From: an uncultured Eubacteriales bacterium
GTDB lineage: Bacteria > Bacillota > Clostridia > Oscillospirales > Acutalibacteraceae
Length of the DNA: 13,841 nucleotides
Direction of reading: 5' to 3'
NCBI GenBank assembly: GCA_910584745.1
Contig: CAJUDG010000022.1
Coordinates: 1 to 13,841, forward strand
Shown: piece by piece, positions 7,125 through 13,841 of the stretch
How the letters are laid out: every line of letters starts with the position of its first letter
Numbering within the stretch: the stretch's first letter is position 1
Position numbers and translations under genes: made by a program
Notes under the pieces: model-generated
Database searches by the model: none
What the model was told of the DNA's origin: nothing
What the model saw: the letters and a program-made list of their open reading frames with translations, nothing else

Positions 7125-8879
7125 TTAGTTGATGGGCTTCAGAGGCTCCGAATACTCATAGGTGGTGTAGTTCTCCTGCACGGCCTTATTGACATATTCC
7201 TCCAGCTTGGGCAGCTCCAGCTTATCCAGCTGGGCCATGAACTCCTCATACTTCTGGTCAAAGTCCGCATCGGTGGCGTCCAGGATGATCTTCACCAGGG
7301 TGGTGGAGGCGTAGTCCTTCACGGCTGTGGCAATATTGTTCATAGCCATGTCGCCCTCTATGTAGCCGCCGGGCAGATTCATCAGGGCCGTAGCGTCATA
7401 AACCTGGGTCTTCTCGTGGTTGCCATAGGCACACTGAGGCTCAACGCCCTTGTCGGTGGAGGGGTCCATGAATTTCTGGTCAAAGTTCTGGTTGCAGAAT
7501 GCCCAGAAAGCGCCCACGCCGGTGACGGAGTCGTCGCTGGCTTTCTTCATGCCTTCCTCGGTGCGCTTGATTAGGCCGTCCTCGGTGTACTCAAAGTCTA
7601 CGCCTTCCTCGCCGTAGTTCCACAGCTTCAGGCCCTCTTCGCTGGCCATGAAGTCGATGAACTTGGCGCAGGCCTCGGCCTTGTCGGACTTCTTGGATAC
7701 AAAGGTCTGCAGCCAGCCGGTGCCTACCTTGTTGTTCACGCCCAGCACCGGAGACTCGCCGCCATCGGAGAGGATAACGCCGGGGGTGTAGAAGTCGAAA
7801 CCGTTGATGTCAGGCTCATAGAACCCGGTGTCGGCGGTGTTGCCCGCGAAGCAGAGCACCCGGCCGGAGCGGCAGGCGGCCTCAAAAGCGGCCCGGTCCA
7901 TGGTAAAGTCGTTGGCGTTCACATAACCCTTTTGGGCGCAGGTGTTCAGGAACTTCACGGCGTGCTTGAACTGGTCGTTGCGGTACAGGGTCTGATAGTT
8001 GCCGTCCGCGTCCACGGGCATCCCGCCGAACATGGCCGCGAAGGTGCCCACAGCGCCGCCGTCGGACTGCCAGCCGCCGCCCTGATAGCTGTCGCCATTG
8101 CAGAGCATGGGGATGATTTTGGCCCCGTCCACAGTGATGTCAGAGTTCTTTGCCTTCTCCAAAGCCGCCAGGAAGCCGCTCTCGGTCTGCAGGTCCTCCT
8201 CCTTGATGTCCAGCTGGTCCATCAGGCTCTTGTTGAAGATAACGCCGTTGTTGGAGCGGCGGTCCGCATCCAGCCAACGCTGCTTGGTTGCGTCGTTCAG
8301 GCCCCAGATATCACGGTTGTCCAGGGACTTGATGTGGCTGGGGAAAGAATACCAGCCGCCGTCCTTATCGATAAGGGCGGTCTTGATGTCCTCGGGATAG
8401 CCGCCGTTGATTATTTTGGAGTCGGGCACATAGGTCTCGAAAAGCTCCTGCATGTCCCACACCAAACCGGCGTCTATAAGGTCCTTAATGAGGGTCCCAT
8501 TGGTGATAGTGATAAGGTCCGGCAGGTTGCCGTCCACCATCATCAGGTTCAGCTTGGTGTCCGCGTCCTGGGCCGGGGTGTTGGCGGAGACGGTCACGCC
8601 AGTATTTTCGGTGATGGTCTTCATGACGTACTGGCTCTGGTCCCAGGTAGAGGGCACCCGGCCGGTGGAGAGGAACCAGTCGATGTTCACGGTGTCGCCG
8701 GTGTTGGTGTCGGCCGCGGAACTCTCCTCGCTGCTCTCAGAACTTTCGCTGCTCTCACTGGAGCCCTGGGAGCTGCTCTGCTGGCTGGAGCTGTTGTTGT
8801 CCCCGCCGCAGGCCGCGAATACGGTAGCCATCAGGCAGAGGGCCAGCAGCAGTGCCAGAATCTTCTTTGCTTTCTTCAT
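7125..8879 (-). CDS. Sugar-binding lipoprotein of ABC transporter, LplA-type
   Basis: Extracellular solute-binding protein of 584 residues, tethered to the membrane, that would deliver oligosaccharides to the two permeases downstream. The N-terminus has a lipoprotein signal: KKAKK, a hydrophobic stretch, and a lipobox ending FAAC with Cys24 as the expected lipidated residue. Residues about 30-57 are a Ser/Glu/Gln-rich linker common in Firmicutes lipoproteins. The mature part (INIDWFLSTG-like start near residue 68, later GYVNANDFTMD, KVGTGWLQTFVSKKSDKAEA, FIDFMASEEG) is a type-1 bacterial extracellular binding protein; the length fits the large LplA branch. The start is supported by AGGAGGA nine bases upstream. 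It is the first gene of the operon, divergent from the sensor kinase. The ligand cannot be read directly; arabinofuranosyl or arabinogalactan oligosaccharides are inferred from the neighbours. Confidence 0.93.
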   Translation of the reverse strand: MKKAKKILALLLALCLMATVFAACGGDNNSSSQQSSSQGSSESSESSESSEESSAADTNTGDTVNIDWFLSTGRVPSTWDQSQYVMKTITENTGVTVSANTPAQDADTKLNLMMVDGNLPDLITITNGTLIKDLIDAGLVWDMQELFETYVPDSKIINGGYPEDIKTALIDKDGGWYSFPSHIKSLDNRDIWGLNDATKQRWLDADRRSNNGVIFNKSLMDQLDIKEEDLQTESGFLAALEKAKNSDITVDGAKIIPMLCNGDSYQGGGWQSDGGAVGTFAAMFGGMPVDADGNYQTLYRNDQFKHAVKFLNTCAQKGYVNANDFTMDRAAFEAACRSGRVLCFAGNTADTGFYEPDINGFDFYTPGVILSDGGESPVLGVNNKVGTGWLQTFVSKKSDKAEACAKFIDFMASEEGLKLWNYGEEGVDFEYTEDGLIKRTEEGMKKASDDSVTGVGAFWAFCNQNFDQKFMDPSTDKGVEPQCAYGNHEKTQVYDATALMNLPGGYIEGDMAMNNIATAVKDYASTTLVKIILDATDADFDQKYEEFMAQLDKLELPKLEEYVNKAVQENYTTYEYSEPLKPIN

Positions 8880-8944
8880 GGTTTTTGTCCTCCTAATTTA
8901 AGTATGTTCGGACGATTTCCCTTCTCTCGTCCTCGTCTGGTCAT

Positions 8945-8973
8945 ATTGTACAGCGTTTTTTTGGCTTTTGGTA
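8945..8973 (-). promoter_or_regulatory. Probable promoter of the transporter/hydrolase operon, weak -35
   Basis: On the - strand TACAAT (8950-8945) is a good sigma-A -10. At 17-base spacing the -35 is TACCAA (8973-8968), a poor match to TTGACA. The start of transcription would fall near 8938, about 60 bases before the lipoprotein ATG. A strong -10 with a weak -35, touched by a direct repeat, is what an activator-dependent promoter looks like. Confidence 0.6.
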
Positions 8974-9010
8974 TGGCATTTTCTTTGAAGTATCTGACAT
9001 TTTCTTTGAA
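8972..9010. promoter_or_regulatory. Tandem direct-repeat operator, probable binding site of the AraC-type response regulator
   Basis: Two identical 13-base copies of CATTTTCTTTGAA lie at 8977-8989 and 8998-9010, exactly 21 bases apart (two helix turns). Matching extends five bases to the left with two differences (TATGG versus TCTGA), giving 16 of 18 identical. On the - strand the unit reads TTCAAAGAAAATG. The nearer copy abuts the weak -35 of the operon promoter, as in AraC-family activation from a site overlapping the -35. The regulator encoded next door is the obvious candidate to bind it; that link is inference. Confidence 0.6.
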
Positions 9011-9024
9011 TCTTCACAGACCGT

Positions 9025-9053
9025 TTGCAATTTGTTCATGGGAGTGCTATAGT
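9025..9053 (+). promoter_or_regulatory. Sigma-A-type promoter of the kinase/regulator pair
   Basis: TTGCAA (9025-9030), a 17-base spacer and TATAGT (9048-9053) make a near-consensus promoter. Transcription would begin near 9060, followed by the AAAGGAG ribosome site at 9064-9070 and the kinase ATG at 9079, so the leader is only about 20 bases. Its far better -35 than the divergent promoter suggests steady basal expression of the sensor pair. Confidence 0.65.
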
Positions 9054-9078
9054 TAATGCAGCGAAAGGAGCTGAATTT

Positions 9079-10866
9079 ATGGAGCAGAAGGCAGAGAAGA
9101 AGAGGCCCCACCTTCACCGTGTCTATACCTTTATCTGTATTGGAATTTCCCTGCTGGTTCTTGCGGCCTTTGTCATGCAGATACAGATCAGCCGCGGCGT
9201 CATGCTGGCCCACTCCCAGCAGATCGTCCGCTCCGCCCACCAGCAGAGCGAGGGCCTGCTCTCCACCTATTTTACCAACCTGGACAACACCTTTCAAGAG
9301 CTCTGCTACAGCCCCTCCATCCAGGAGGTACTGAAAGAGGACCCCGCCGCCCGCTATCTATATTATAAAGAGGTCAAGCAGGTGTTCTCGGTGCTGGGCT
9401 ATGTGCAGCCCGAGGTGATAAGCTACGCCCTCTACGACGGCGAGGGCCAGCGGGTGCAGACCAACACCATCAGCGACACCAACTACCAGACCATCATCCT
9501 GGACGACCACATTGTCCTTCCAGATGGCGTTGTCTATCAGCTCATCTATCCCTCCAACCGCTATATTGGCATCACCCTGCCCATGTACGTCATCTCCCTG
9601 CCGGTCTATGAATTTTCCGGCATCGCTTCCCAGCGGATCGGCGCGGTGGTGCTGGCGGTGGACCGGCGGAATATCCAGGAGCTGCTGGGGGTCAACCTGG
9701 CCCTGGACGGCTGCTCCCAGGTGCTGACGGACGAGCAGGGCAGGATATTGGCCGAGGCCGGGCCCTCCCTGCAGGGAGAGAAGGGCGTACTTGACAAATC
9801 CCGGCTGGACGGCAAGCAGATGGTTTTGAGCTCCTCCGTTGCCAATAACGGCTGGACACTGTACACCACCCTGGAGGCGGACGTGATAAGCGAGGACATG
9901 CTGCCCCTGTTTTACTCCTCCATTTTGATATGGCTGCTGCTTTTGGCAGTGGTGGTCGTGGCACTGTACCTGTTCCAGAAGCAGGTGCTCCGGCCCATCC
10001 GCCAGGTGAGCCACTTCATGCGCCACGCCTCCCACCATGCCTCCTGGGACCACGGCCTGCCCTATGTCCACCACTACCAGGACGGGAGCCTGGAGACCTT
10101 CGAGGAGTTCTATACCATGGAAAAGAGCATGAACCAGATGCTGGACGACCTCCACCAGCAGACCGCCGCCCTGGTGAAGCAGGAATCCGAGCGGCACCAG
10201 GCGGAGCTTTTGGCCCGGCAGATGGAGATACTCGCCTACCGAAGCCAGATAAACCCCCATTTCCTCTACAACACCCTGGACTGCATCCGGGGCATTGCCA
10301 TGAGCCGGGGAGCGGACGAGGTGGTGCAGATCAGTCAGTCGCTCTCCATGATGTTCCGGTATGTGGTGAAGTCCGGCAGCTTTGCTACGTTAGGCGAGGA
10401 GCTTGCCCATCTGGAAAAGTACCGCACCATTATCCATTACCGGTTTATGGGGCGCATCACCATAGAGATACAGCCTGAGCCGGAGATTGAGAACATCATC
10501 GTGCCCCGGCTTATCATCCAGCCACTGGTGGAGAACGCGGTGTTCCACGGACTGGAGGGCAAACTGGGTGATGGGCACGTGAATGTAAAGCTGGAAAAGC
10601 TGGGCGGCAAGGTGCACATCCGGGTGTCGGACGACGGCCTGGGCATGGACGCGGAGGCACTAAAGGAAGTGGAGGATAACCTGAAGCTCCCGCCGGACAG
10701 CGGGCAGACCTATCATGTGGGACTTGCGAACATCGCACACCGGCTGCGGCTCTATTACCCCGACGGCGGCGGGCTGAAGCTGGAAAGCGCCCCGGGAGAG
10801 GGCACTACTGTGGAACTGGTGCTGGACGCCATAACGGAGGAGGAAAAACTATGTATCAAGTCCTGA
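9079..10866 (+). CDS. Membrane sensor histidine kinase, YesM/LytS type
   Basis: A 595-residue kinase that senses an extracytoplasmic signal and phosphorylates the adjacent response regulator. Membrane segments lie near residues 17-35 and 277-298, enclosing an external domain of about 240 residues that is probably Cache-like. A HAMP-like linker (299-360) and coiled coil follow. The phosphoacceptor region is SQINPHFLYNTLD with His394. The ATPase domain has PRLIIQPLVENAVFHG (476-491, N box), SDDGLGMD (517-524, G1) and HVGLANIAHRL (546-556, G2). I chose the ATG at 9079 because AAAGGAG lies eight bases upstream and the longer frame from 9025 would start inside the -35. Its 3' end overlaps the regulator by 16 bases. 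Related pairs in Firmicutes control sugar uptake operons; the divergent transporter is the likely target. Confidence 0.94.
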   Translation: MEQKAEKKRPHLHRVYTFICIGISLLVLAAFVMQIQISRGVMLAHSQQIVRSAHQQSEGLLSTYFTNLDNTFQELCYSPSIQEVLKEDPAARYLYYKEVKQVFSVLGYVQPEVISYALYDGEGQRVQTNTISDTNYQTIILDDHIVLPDGVVYQLIYPSNRYIGITLPMYVISLPVYEFSGIASQRIGAVVLAVDRRNIQELLGVNLALDGCSQVLTDEQGRILAEAGPSLQGEKGVLDKSRLDGKQMVLSSSVANNGWTLYTTLEADVISEDMLPLFYSSILIWLLLLAVVVVALYLFQKQVLRPIRQVSHFMRHASHHASWDHGLPYVHHYQDGSLETFEEFYTMEKSMNQMLDDLHQQTAALVKQESERHQAELLARQMEILAYRSQINPHFLYNTLDCIRGIAMSRGADEVVQISQSLSMMFRYVVKSGSFATLGEELAHLEKYRTIIHYRFMGRITIEIQPEPEIENIIVPRLIIQPLVENAVFHGLEGKLGDGHVNVKLEKLGGKVHIRVSDDGLGMDAEALKEVEDNLKLPPDSGQTYHVGLANIAHRLRLYYPDGGGLKLESAPGEGTTVELVLDAITEEEKLCIKS

Positions 10867-12272
10867 TTGCCGACGACGAGCCGTGGATAACCTACGGCCT
10901 TGTCCACCTGATACCCTGGGAGGACTTCGGCTATACGGTATGCGGAACGGCCCAGAACGGCTTGGAGGCCCTGGAAATGTGCCGGAACATACACCCCGAC
11001 CTGCTTATCAGCGACATCCGTATGCCCGGCATGGACGGCATCGCCCTGCTGGACAGTCTGCGGAAAGAGTCGCTTGACCTTCATGTGGTGTTCGTCTCCG
11101 GCTACTCAGAGTTTGAATACGCCCAGTCGGCGGTGCGACTAGGAGCCTACGACTATCTTCTGAAGCCGGTGGAGGCCAAAGACCTGATAGACCTGCTGAA
11201 CCGCCTGACCCTGTCCCTGCGTAAATCCAGCCAACAGGGCTACCAGGAGTCCTACTTTGCCCTGCTGGACGGGGAGAGCGACGTGACCGTGGGCCAATGG
11301 GCAGAGGACGGCGGCGGGTACGGCTGCGTGTTCCTCACCTTTGACTGTGAGAACTGCGCCCAGTCGGACCTTCTGCACCTGGACGCCCTGGTGCATATCA
11401 GCGGCCACCGGGTCATCTTTCTGCGCACAGGCCGGGAAAAATATTCCGCGCTGCTGATCCTCTCCAATGCCCCCAAAAAGGAGCTGGAGCCTTTGGCGGA
11501 GTTTCTTGGGAGCCGACACTGCGGGGCAAGCCTCCGGGGGAACGCCGCCTCTATGCTGTACGACCTGTACCGTCAGTCGGACATCGCCCACTGCACAGCG
11601 GTTTTGGGGGATCTCCAGGGGATTACCGCCTATCGCCGATATGAAAAAGACCCCGCCGCAGCGTCCCTGCTCAAAGAGCTGCGGGGGTATCTGAACGCGG
11701 GCCGCCCGGAGCTGGGCCAAAAGCCCATCGACGCCCTGGAACAGCTCTGCACCCAGGGGATGCCCCTGGATCAGGTGCGCCGGATACATTGGGAACTCCT
11801 CTCGGTTTTGCAGCAGGGGGGCTGTTCGGGCACGGAGGCCCTGCGGCTGGGGGATTACCGGCAGATTATCTCGGAGTACGCCTCCATCGGGGCCCTTTTC
11901 GCCCCGTGCAAGGCGCTTTTGGCCCCAGAACAGCGCCAAGCGGAGCCCTCCGCCGAGGAGATCGTGGCCTATGTGGACAAAAACTTCTCCAAAAATCTCC
12001 GCATCGCGGATATCGCCGAGCAGTTCCACTTCTCCCAAAACTATTTCAGCACCTTCTTCCGCAAGAAGACCGGGCAGACCTATGTGAAATACATTACGGA
12101 GAAGCGCATGGCCCTGGCAAAAGAACTGCTGGAGCGCACCGAGCTGACCATCCAGGAGGTGGCTGACCGGACGGGGTACGGGGACTATTACCAGTTCAAC
12201 CGGGTGTTTAAGCGGGAGGTCGGGGTCACGCCCAGCGGGTATCGGGAGGGGCATAGGGAGAACATACGGTAG
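10851..12272 (+). CDS. AraC-type response regulator, YesN type
   Basis: A 473-residue DNA-binding regulator, partner of the kinase. The receiver domain (1 to about 120) has the acidic pocket IADDEP (6-11), phosphoacceptor Asp55 in ISDIRMPGMDG, Ser83 in the FVSGYSEF stretch (81-88) and Lys105 in YLLKPVEAKD. The middle region (about 125-365) has no family I recognise and is usual for YesN proteins. The C-terminal AraC/XylS domain (about 369-468) carries two helix-turn-helices, RIADIAEQFHFSQNYFSTFF (384-403) and TIQEVADRTGYGDYYQFNRV (433-452), then FKREVGVTPSGYR. The start ATG lies within the kinase 3' end with GGAGGAGG (10837-10844) six bases upstream, implying coupled translation. It ends seven bases before the bidirectional terminator. 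The direct repeats at 8977-9010 are its likely operator. Confidence 0.94.
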   Translation: MYQVLIADDEPWITYGLVHLIPWEDFGYTVCGTAQNGLEALEMCRNIHPDLLISDIRMPGMDGIALLDSLRKESLDLHVVFVSGYSEFEYAQSAVRLGAYDYLLKPVEAKDLIDLLNRLTLSLRKSSQQGYQESYFALLDGESDVTVGQWAEDGGGYGCVFLTFDCENCAQSDLLHLDALVHISGHRVIFLRTGREKYSALLILSNAPKKELEPLAEFLGSRHCGASLRGNAASMLYDLYRQSDIAHCTAVLGDLQGITAYRRYEKDPAAASLLKELRGYLNAGRPELGQKPIDALEQLCTQGMPLDQVRRIHWELLSVLQQGGCSGTEALRLGDYRQIISEYASIGALFAPCKALLAPEQRQAEPSAEEIVAYVDKNFSKNLRIADIAEQFHFSQNYFSTFFRKKTGQTYVKYITEKRMALAKELLERTELTIQEVADRTGYGDYYQFNRVFKREVGVTPSGYREGHRENIR

Positions 12273-12278
12273 TAAATG

Positions 12279-12313
12279 AAAGAGGGCTGGGATGAGGTTT
12301 CCCGGCCCTCTTT
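12279..12313. terminator. Bidirectional intrinsic terminator between convergent regulator and GH43 genes
   Basis: AAAGAGGGCTGGGA (12279-12292) and TCCCGGCCCTCTTT (12300-12313) form a 14-pair stem with a single wobble pair and a seven-base loop. The A-rich start and T-rich end let it act in both directions, for the regulator on + and the GH43 gene on -. It lies in the 53-base gap between their stop codons. Confidence 0.85.
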
Positions 12314-12325
12314 ATACTCCTTGGC

Positions 12326-13240
12326 TCAAATATGTATTTCCGTATCGCTGTCGAACACAATGGGTACGCGCACATACCCCGACTCAAAATAGCCGTCCTT
12401 GCCGCCCCAGCGGTCGCCGATGTAGAGATATTCCGTCTCGCCGCTCTCCGGATGATATACCGGCAGCACCCAAGTTGACTGGGACTGATAGGTAGTCTCG
12501 TCCCCAAAGGGATATCGCATTGACCAGCCATCAATCATAGACCGCGACCAGGCGTAGCTGCCCTGGTTGGGAGCCCAGCCGGTACAGCCACTGGTGAGCA
12601 TGAAGTATACCCCATGGCGCTTAAAGACCGTAGCCGCCTCCCGCTGCTGACCGGGCCAAAGGACGCGCTCCAGCTTGTCGATAGTGAGATAGTCCTCACT
12701 GAGCCGGTAAATGTGGGTGTCCAGGTTCTCCCGGGCGGAGGAGATGAAATAGGCCGTGCCGTCATCATCCTGGAACACCGTGCAGTCCCGGGACATGTGC
12801 CCGATGGGGTTGAAGGAGCCCAGGTAGGTGTAGTCCCCATCGATGGTGTCGCACACCGCCACGGCGCAGCGGGCCTCCTTATAGTCGTCGGGCAGCTCCC
12901 AGTGCATCCACATGACGAACTTGCCGGTCTTGCGGTTGTACAGCACCTTGGGCCGCTCGATATTGCAGCCCTCGCCGATGCCCGCCTTGCGGCCCTCCAC
13001 CTCCAGGCGAAGGTCAGCGGTGGGGAGCAGGGGGTGCTGCTTTTGGGGGCTGTCCAGGGTGAGAATGTGGTTGCGGAACTCCCAGCACTCCAAATTCTTG
13101 GAGCGGTAGCAGGACACCTTGTTCCGTCCGCGCCTGTCCTCGCCTATCCAGTAATACCAGCCCTCGTGGGCGATGATCTGCCCGCCGTGGGCGTGGACGG
13201 GCTCTCCGTTCTGGTCGATGGGTCTGTAGGTTTCTATCAT
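12326..13240 (-). CDS. GH43-family enzyme of the exo-beta-1,3-galactanase-like clade (subfamily 24/34-like)
   Basis: A 304-residue single-domain five-bladed beta-propeller with no signal peptide. Motifs recalling GH43 subfamily 24/34 proteins are HAHGGQII (16-23), NIERPKVLYN (93-102, Glu95), MWMHWE (110-115), SRDCTVFQDDDG (150-161), QREAATVFKRHG (199-210, Glu201), LTSGCTGWAPN (215-225) and YQSQSTWVLPV (251-261, Gln254). The Asp that usually serves as base near the start of GH43 proteins is absent; HAHGG occupies that place. Published exo-beta-1,3-galactanases of this family also lack it and use a Gln, which Gln254 could match. It would therefore trim the beta-1,3-galactan backbone of arabinogalactan, or act on another galactoside. 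The start is fixed by a strong AAGGAGG six bases upstream. The acetyltransferase lies 42 bases upstream on the same strand. Family fairly secure; activity inferred. Confidence 0.82.
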   Translation of the reverse strand: MIETYRPIDQNGEPVHAHGGQIIAHEGWYYWIGEDRRGRNKVSCYRSKNLECWEFRNHILTLDSPQKQHPLLPTADLRLEVEGRKAGIGEGCNIERPKVLYNRKTGKFVMWMHWELPDDYKEARCAVAVCDTIDGDYTYLGSFNPIGHMSRDCTVFQDDDGTAYFISSARENLDTHIYRLSEDYLTIDKLERVLWPGQQREAATVFKRHGVYFMLTSGCTGWAPNQGSYAWSRSMIDGWSMRYPFGDETTYQSQSTWVLPVYHPESGETEYLYIGDRWGGKDGYFESGYVRVPIVFDSDTEIHI

Positions 13241-13282
13241 GTTGACCTCCTTAATGCCGCCTTTCGGCTGAGATATTCCCGC

Positions 13283-13600
13283 TCATTCCCACACATCTAA
13301 TTTCCTGTCTTTATAGTAATACTCCCTGTCCCTTTCTCCAATTTCACGGATGACCCTGCACGGCATGCCAAAGGCAACCACATTTGCGGGAATGTCATTT
13401 GTAACAACGCTTCCCGCGCCGATCACTGTATTGTCCCCTATGGACACCCCGGGCATGACGCTCACATTGGAGCCGATCCAGACATTTCGCCCAATGTGGA
13501 TAGGAAGATTATAAACATAATGATTTTCTCTCAGAATTGGCAAAACAGGATGCCCTGACGTGGTGAACACCACATTAGGAGAAATCATGCTATGGTCGCC
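13283..13600 (-). CDS. Galactoside/maltose-type O-acetyltransferase, N-terminal half missing
   Basis: C-terminal about 105 residues of a left-handed beta-helix acetyltransferase of the LacA/Maa family, which transfers acetyl from acetyl-CoA to sugars. Visible marks are GDHSMISPNVVF, TTSGHPVLP with the His equivalent to the catalytic His of LacA, IGRNVWIGSNVSVMPGVSIG hexapeptides, VIGAGSVVTNDIPANVVA, GMPCRVIREI and the YYYKDRKLDV tail. It aligns to LacA from about residue 100 onward. The roughly 100 residues that should precede it are absent: the open frame continues to 13795 but that extension has no acetyltransferase character and is antisense to a GC-rich coding stretch. Base composition is about 47% GC by hand count, lower than its neighbours. 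It is either a gene cut by recombination or broken by a contig join. Intact family members are about 190-200 residues. Confidence 0.8.
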   Translation of the reverse strand, partial: GDHSMISPNVVFTTSGHPVLPILRENHYVYNLPIHIGRNVWIGSNVSVMPGVSIGDNTVIGAGSVVTNDIPANVVAFGMPCRVIREIGERDREYYYKDRKLDVWE

Positions 13601-13841
13601 GAGCTGGGCCCGGACTCCTACCTCAAGACGGCCTTCACGGGCGTCTACGAGATCGCCGAGATGAACATTGACGATGACGCCGCCTACAGCTTCCCCGGGC
13701 GGATCGACCTCATCGAGGAGCAGCTCAAGGAGATGGGCAGCAAGTACAACGCGGCCCGCTCCGACGTGGAGGTCTTGAGGAGTCAGCTCGACCACGCCCA
13801 GGAGCAGGTCGACGCCCTCAAGGGGCGGCAGCTCCCCGCGT
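13592..13841 (+). CDS. Partial, unrecognised coiled-coil-like protein in very GC-rich DNA
   Basis: An open + frame runs from about the ATG at 13592 through the window end (83 codons). It is about 65% GC, and only 3 of 83 codons end in A or T, a coding signature far stronger than in the rest of the window. The translation starts MVAELGPDSYLKTAF, then has GVYEIAEMNIDDDAAYSFPG, and from about residue 37 a charged, heptad-like stretch (IDLIEEQLKEMG, SDVEVLRSQLDHAQEQVDAL) suggesting a coiled coil. I do not recognise the family. The true start may lie elsewhere, because the sequence begins at an apparent junction with the acetyltransferase; the TAGGAG before the ATG lies in antisense acetyltransferase DNA and may be coincidence. 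Probably an internal piece of a larger gene from a high-GC genome or mobile element. Confidence 0.5.
   Translation, partial: MVAELGPDSYLKTAFTGVYEIAEMNIDDDAAYSFPGRIDLIEEQLKEMGSKYNAARSDVEVLRSQLDHAQEQVDALKGRQLPA

Noticed and set aside
8709..8795. Repetitive DNA resembling a short tandem repeat
   Set aside because: It encodes the Ser/Glu-rich linker after the lipobox, a normal low-complexity tether.
9016..9029. Possible CcpA (cre) site in the divergent region, TGCAAACGGTCTGT on the - strand
   Set aside because: Only the left half matches the cre consensus and the right half fails at two key positions; it overlaps the kinase -35, which alone explains the TTGCAA.
7932..9056. Long + strand open frame (374 codons) opposite the binding-protein gene
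   Set aside because: Antisense shadow of a well-supported lipoprotein gene; no family motifs, and it would cross the divergent promoter region.
9025..9078. Upstream ATG giving an 18-residue longer kinase
   Set aside because: It lies in the -35 of the kinase promoter and has no ribosome site, whereas the ATG at 9079 has AAAGGAG at good spacing.
9358..10260. - strand open frame opposite the sensor kinase
   Set aside because: Gln/Val/His-rich antisense translation with no recognisable motifs; the kinase on + is secure.
11139..12254. Long - strand open frame (371 codons) opposite the response regulator
   Set aside because: Shadow caused by high third-position GC; the + strand frame has clear receiver and AraC domains.
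13601..13795. N-terminal 65 residues of the open frame continuing from the acetyltransferase
   Set aside because: No similarity to acetyltransferase N-termini; it is antisense to a strongly coding GC-rich + frame.

Overview
The window looks like the chromosome of a moderately GC-rich, gut-type Firmicute, probably Eubacteriales/Oscillospiraceae. Support for this: an LplABC-type sugar ABC transporter with no ATPase of its own, a YesM/YesN-type two-component system, a lipoprotein with a Ser-rich linker, AGGAGG ribosome sites, and a DUF6171-like small protein. The genus is not resolved. The content is a carbohydrate-utilisation locus for arabinose- and galactose-containing plant glycans.

Layout. 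A divergent control region (8880-9078) sits in the middle. To its right on the + strand are a sensor kinase (9079-10866) and an overlapping AraC-type response regulator (10851-12272). To its left on the - strand is an apparent operon: solute-binding lipoprotein (8879-7125), two permeases (7014-6067, 6049-5129), a large multidomain GH51 (5066-2733), a compact GH51 (2730-1255), a small eight-cysteine protein (1258-1013) and a GH27 enzyme (983 to beyond base 1). Beyond the regulator, a bidirectional terminator (12279-12313) separates it from a convergent GH43-clan enzyme (13240-12326). That is preceded by a galactoside/maltose-type O-acetyltransferase whose 5' half is missing. At about 13592-13601 the DNA changes abruptly to a short, very GC-rich, oppositely oriented coding fragment, which reads as a recombination junction or a chimeric contig end.

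How it fits together (inference). The kinase senses an extracytoplasmic cue and phosphorylates the regulator. The regulator probably binds two identical 13-bp direct repeats 21 bp apart (8977-8989 and 8998-9010), just upstream of a promoter with a good -10 and a poor -35, and switches on the transporter/hydrolase operon. Oligosaccharides are imported and trimmed in the cytoplasm, since none of the hydrolases has a visible signal peptide. The set is two GH51 arabinofuranosidases, a GH27 of a non-canonical subgroup, and a GH43 that resembles exo-beta-1,3-galactanases and lacks the usual Asp base. This combination suits side chains and backbone of type II arabinogalactan better than plain arabinan, but the substrate is not proven by sequence. 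Two GC-rich intercistronic stem-loops probably grade expression so that binding protein > permeases > hydrolases.

The least-understood items are the Cys-rich DUF6171-like gene translationally coupled to the GH51, the active-site variations in GH27 and GH43, the direct-repeat operator, and the junction at the right end. All gaps between genes are under 300 bases.
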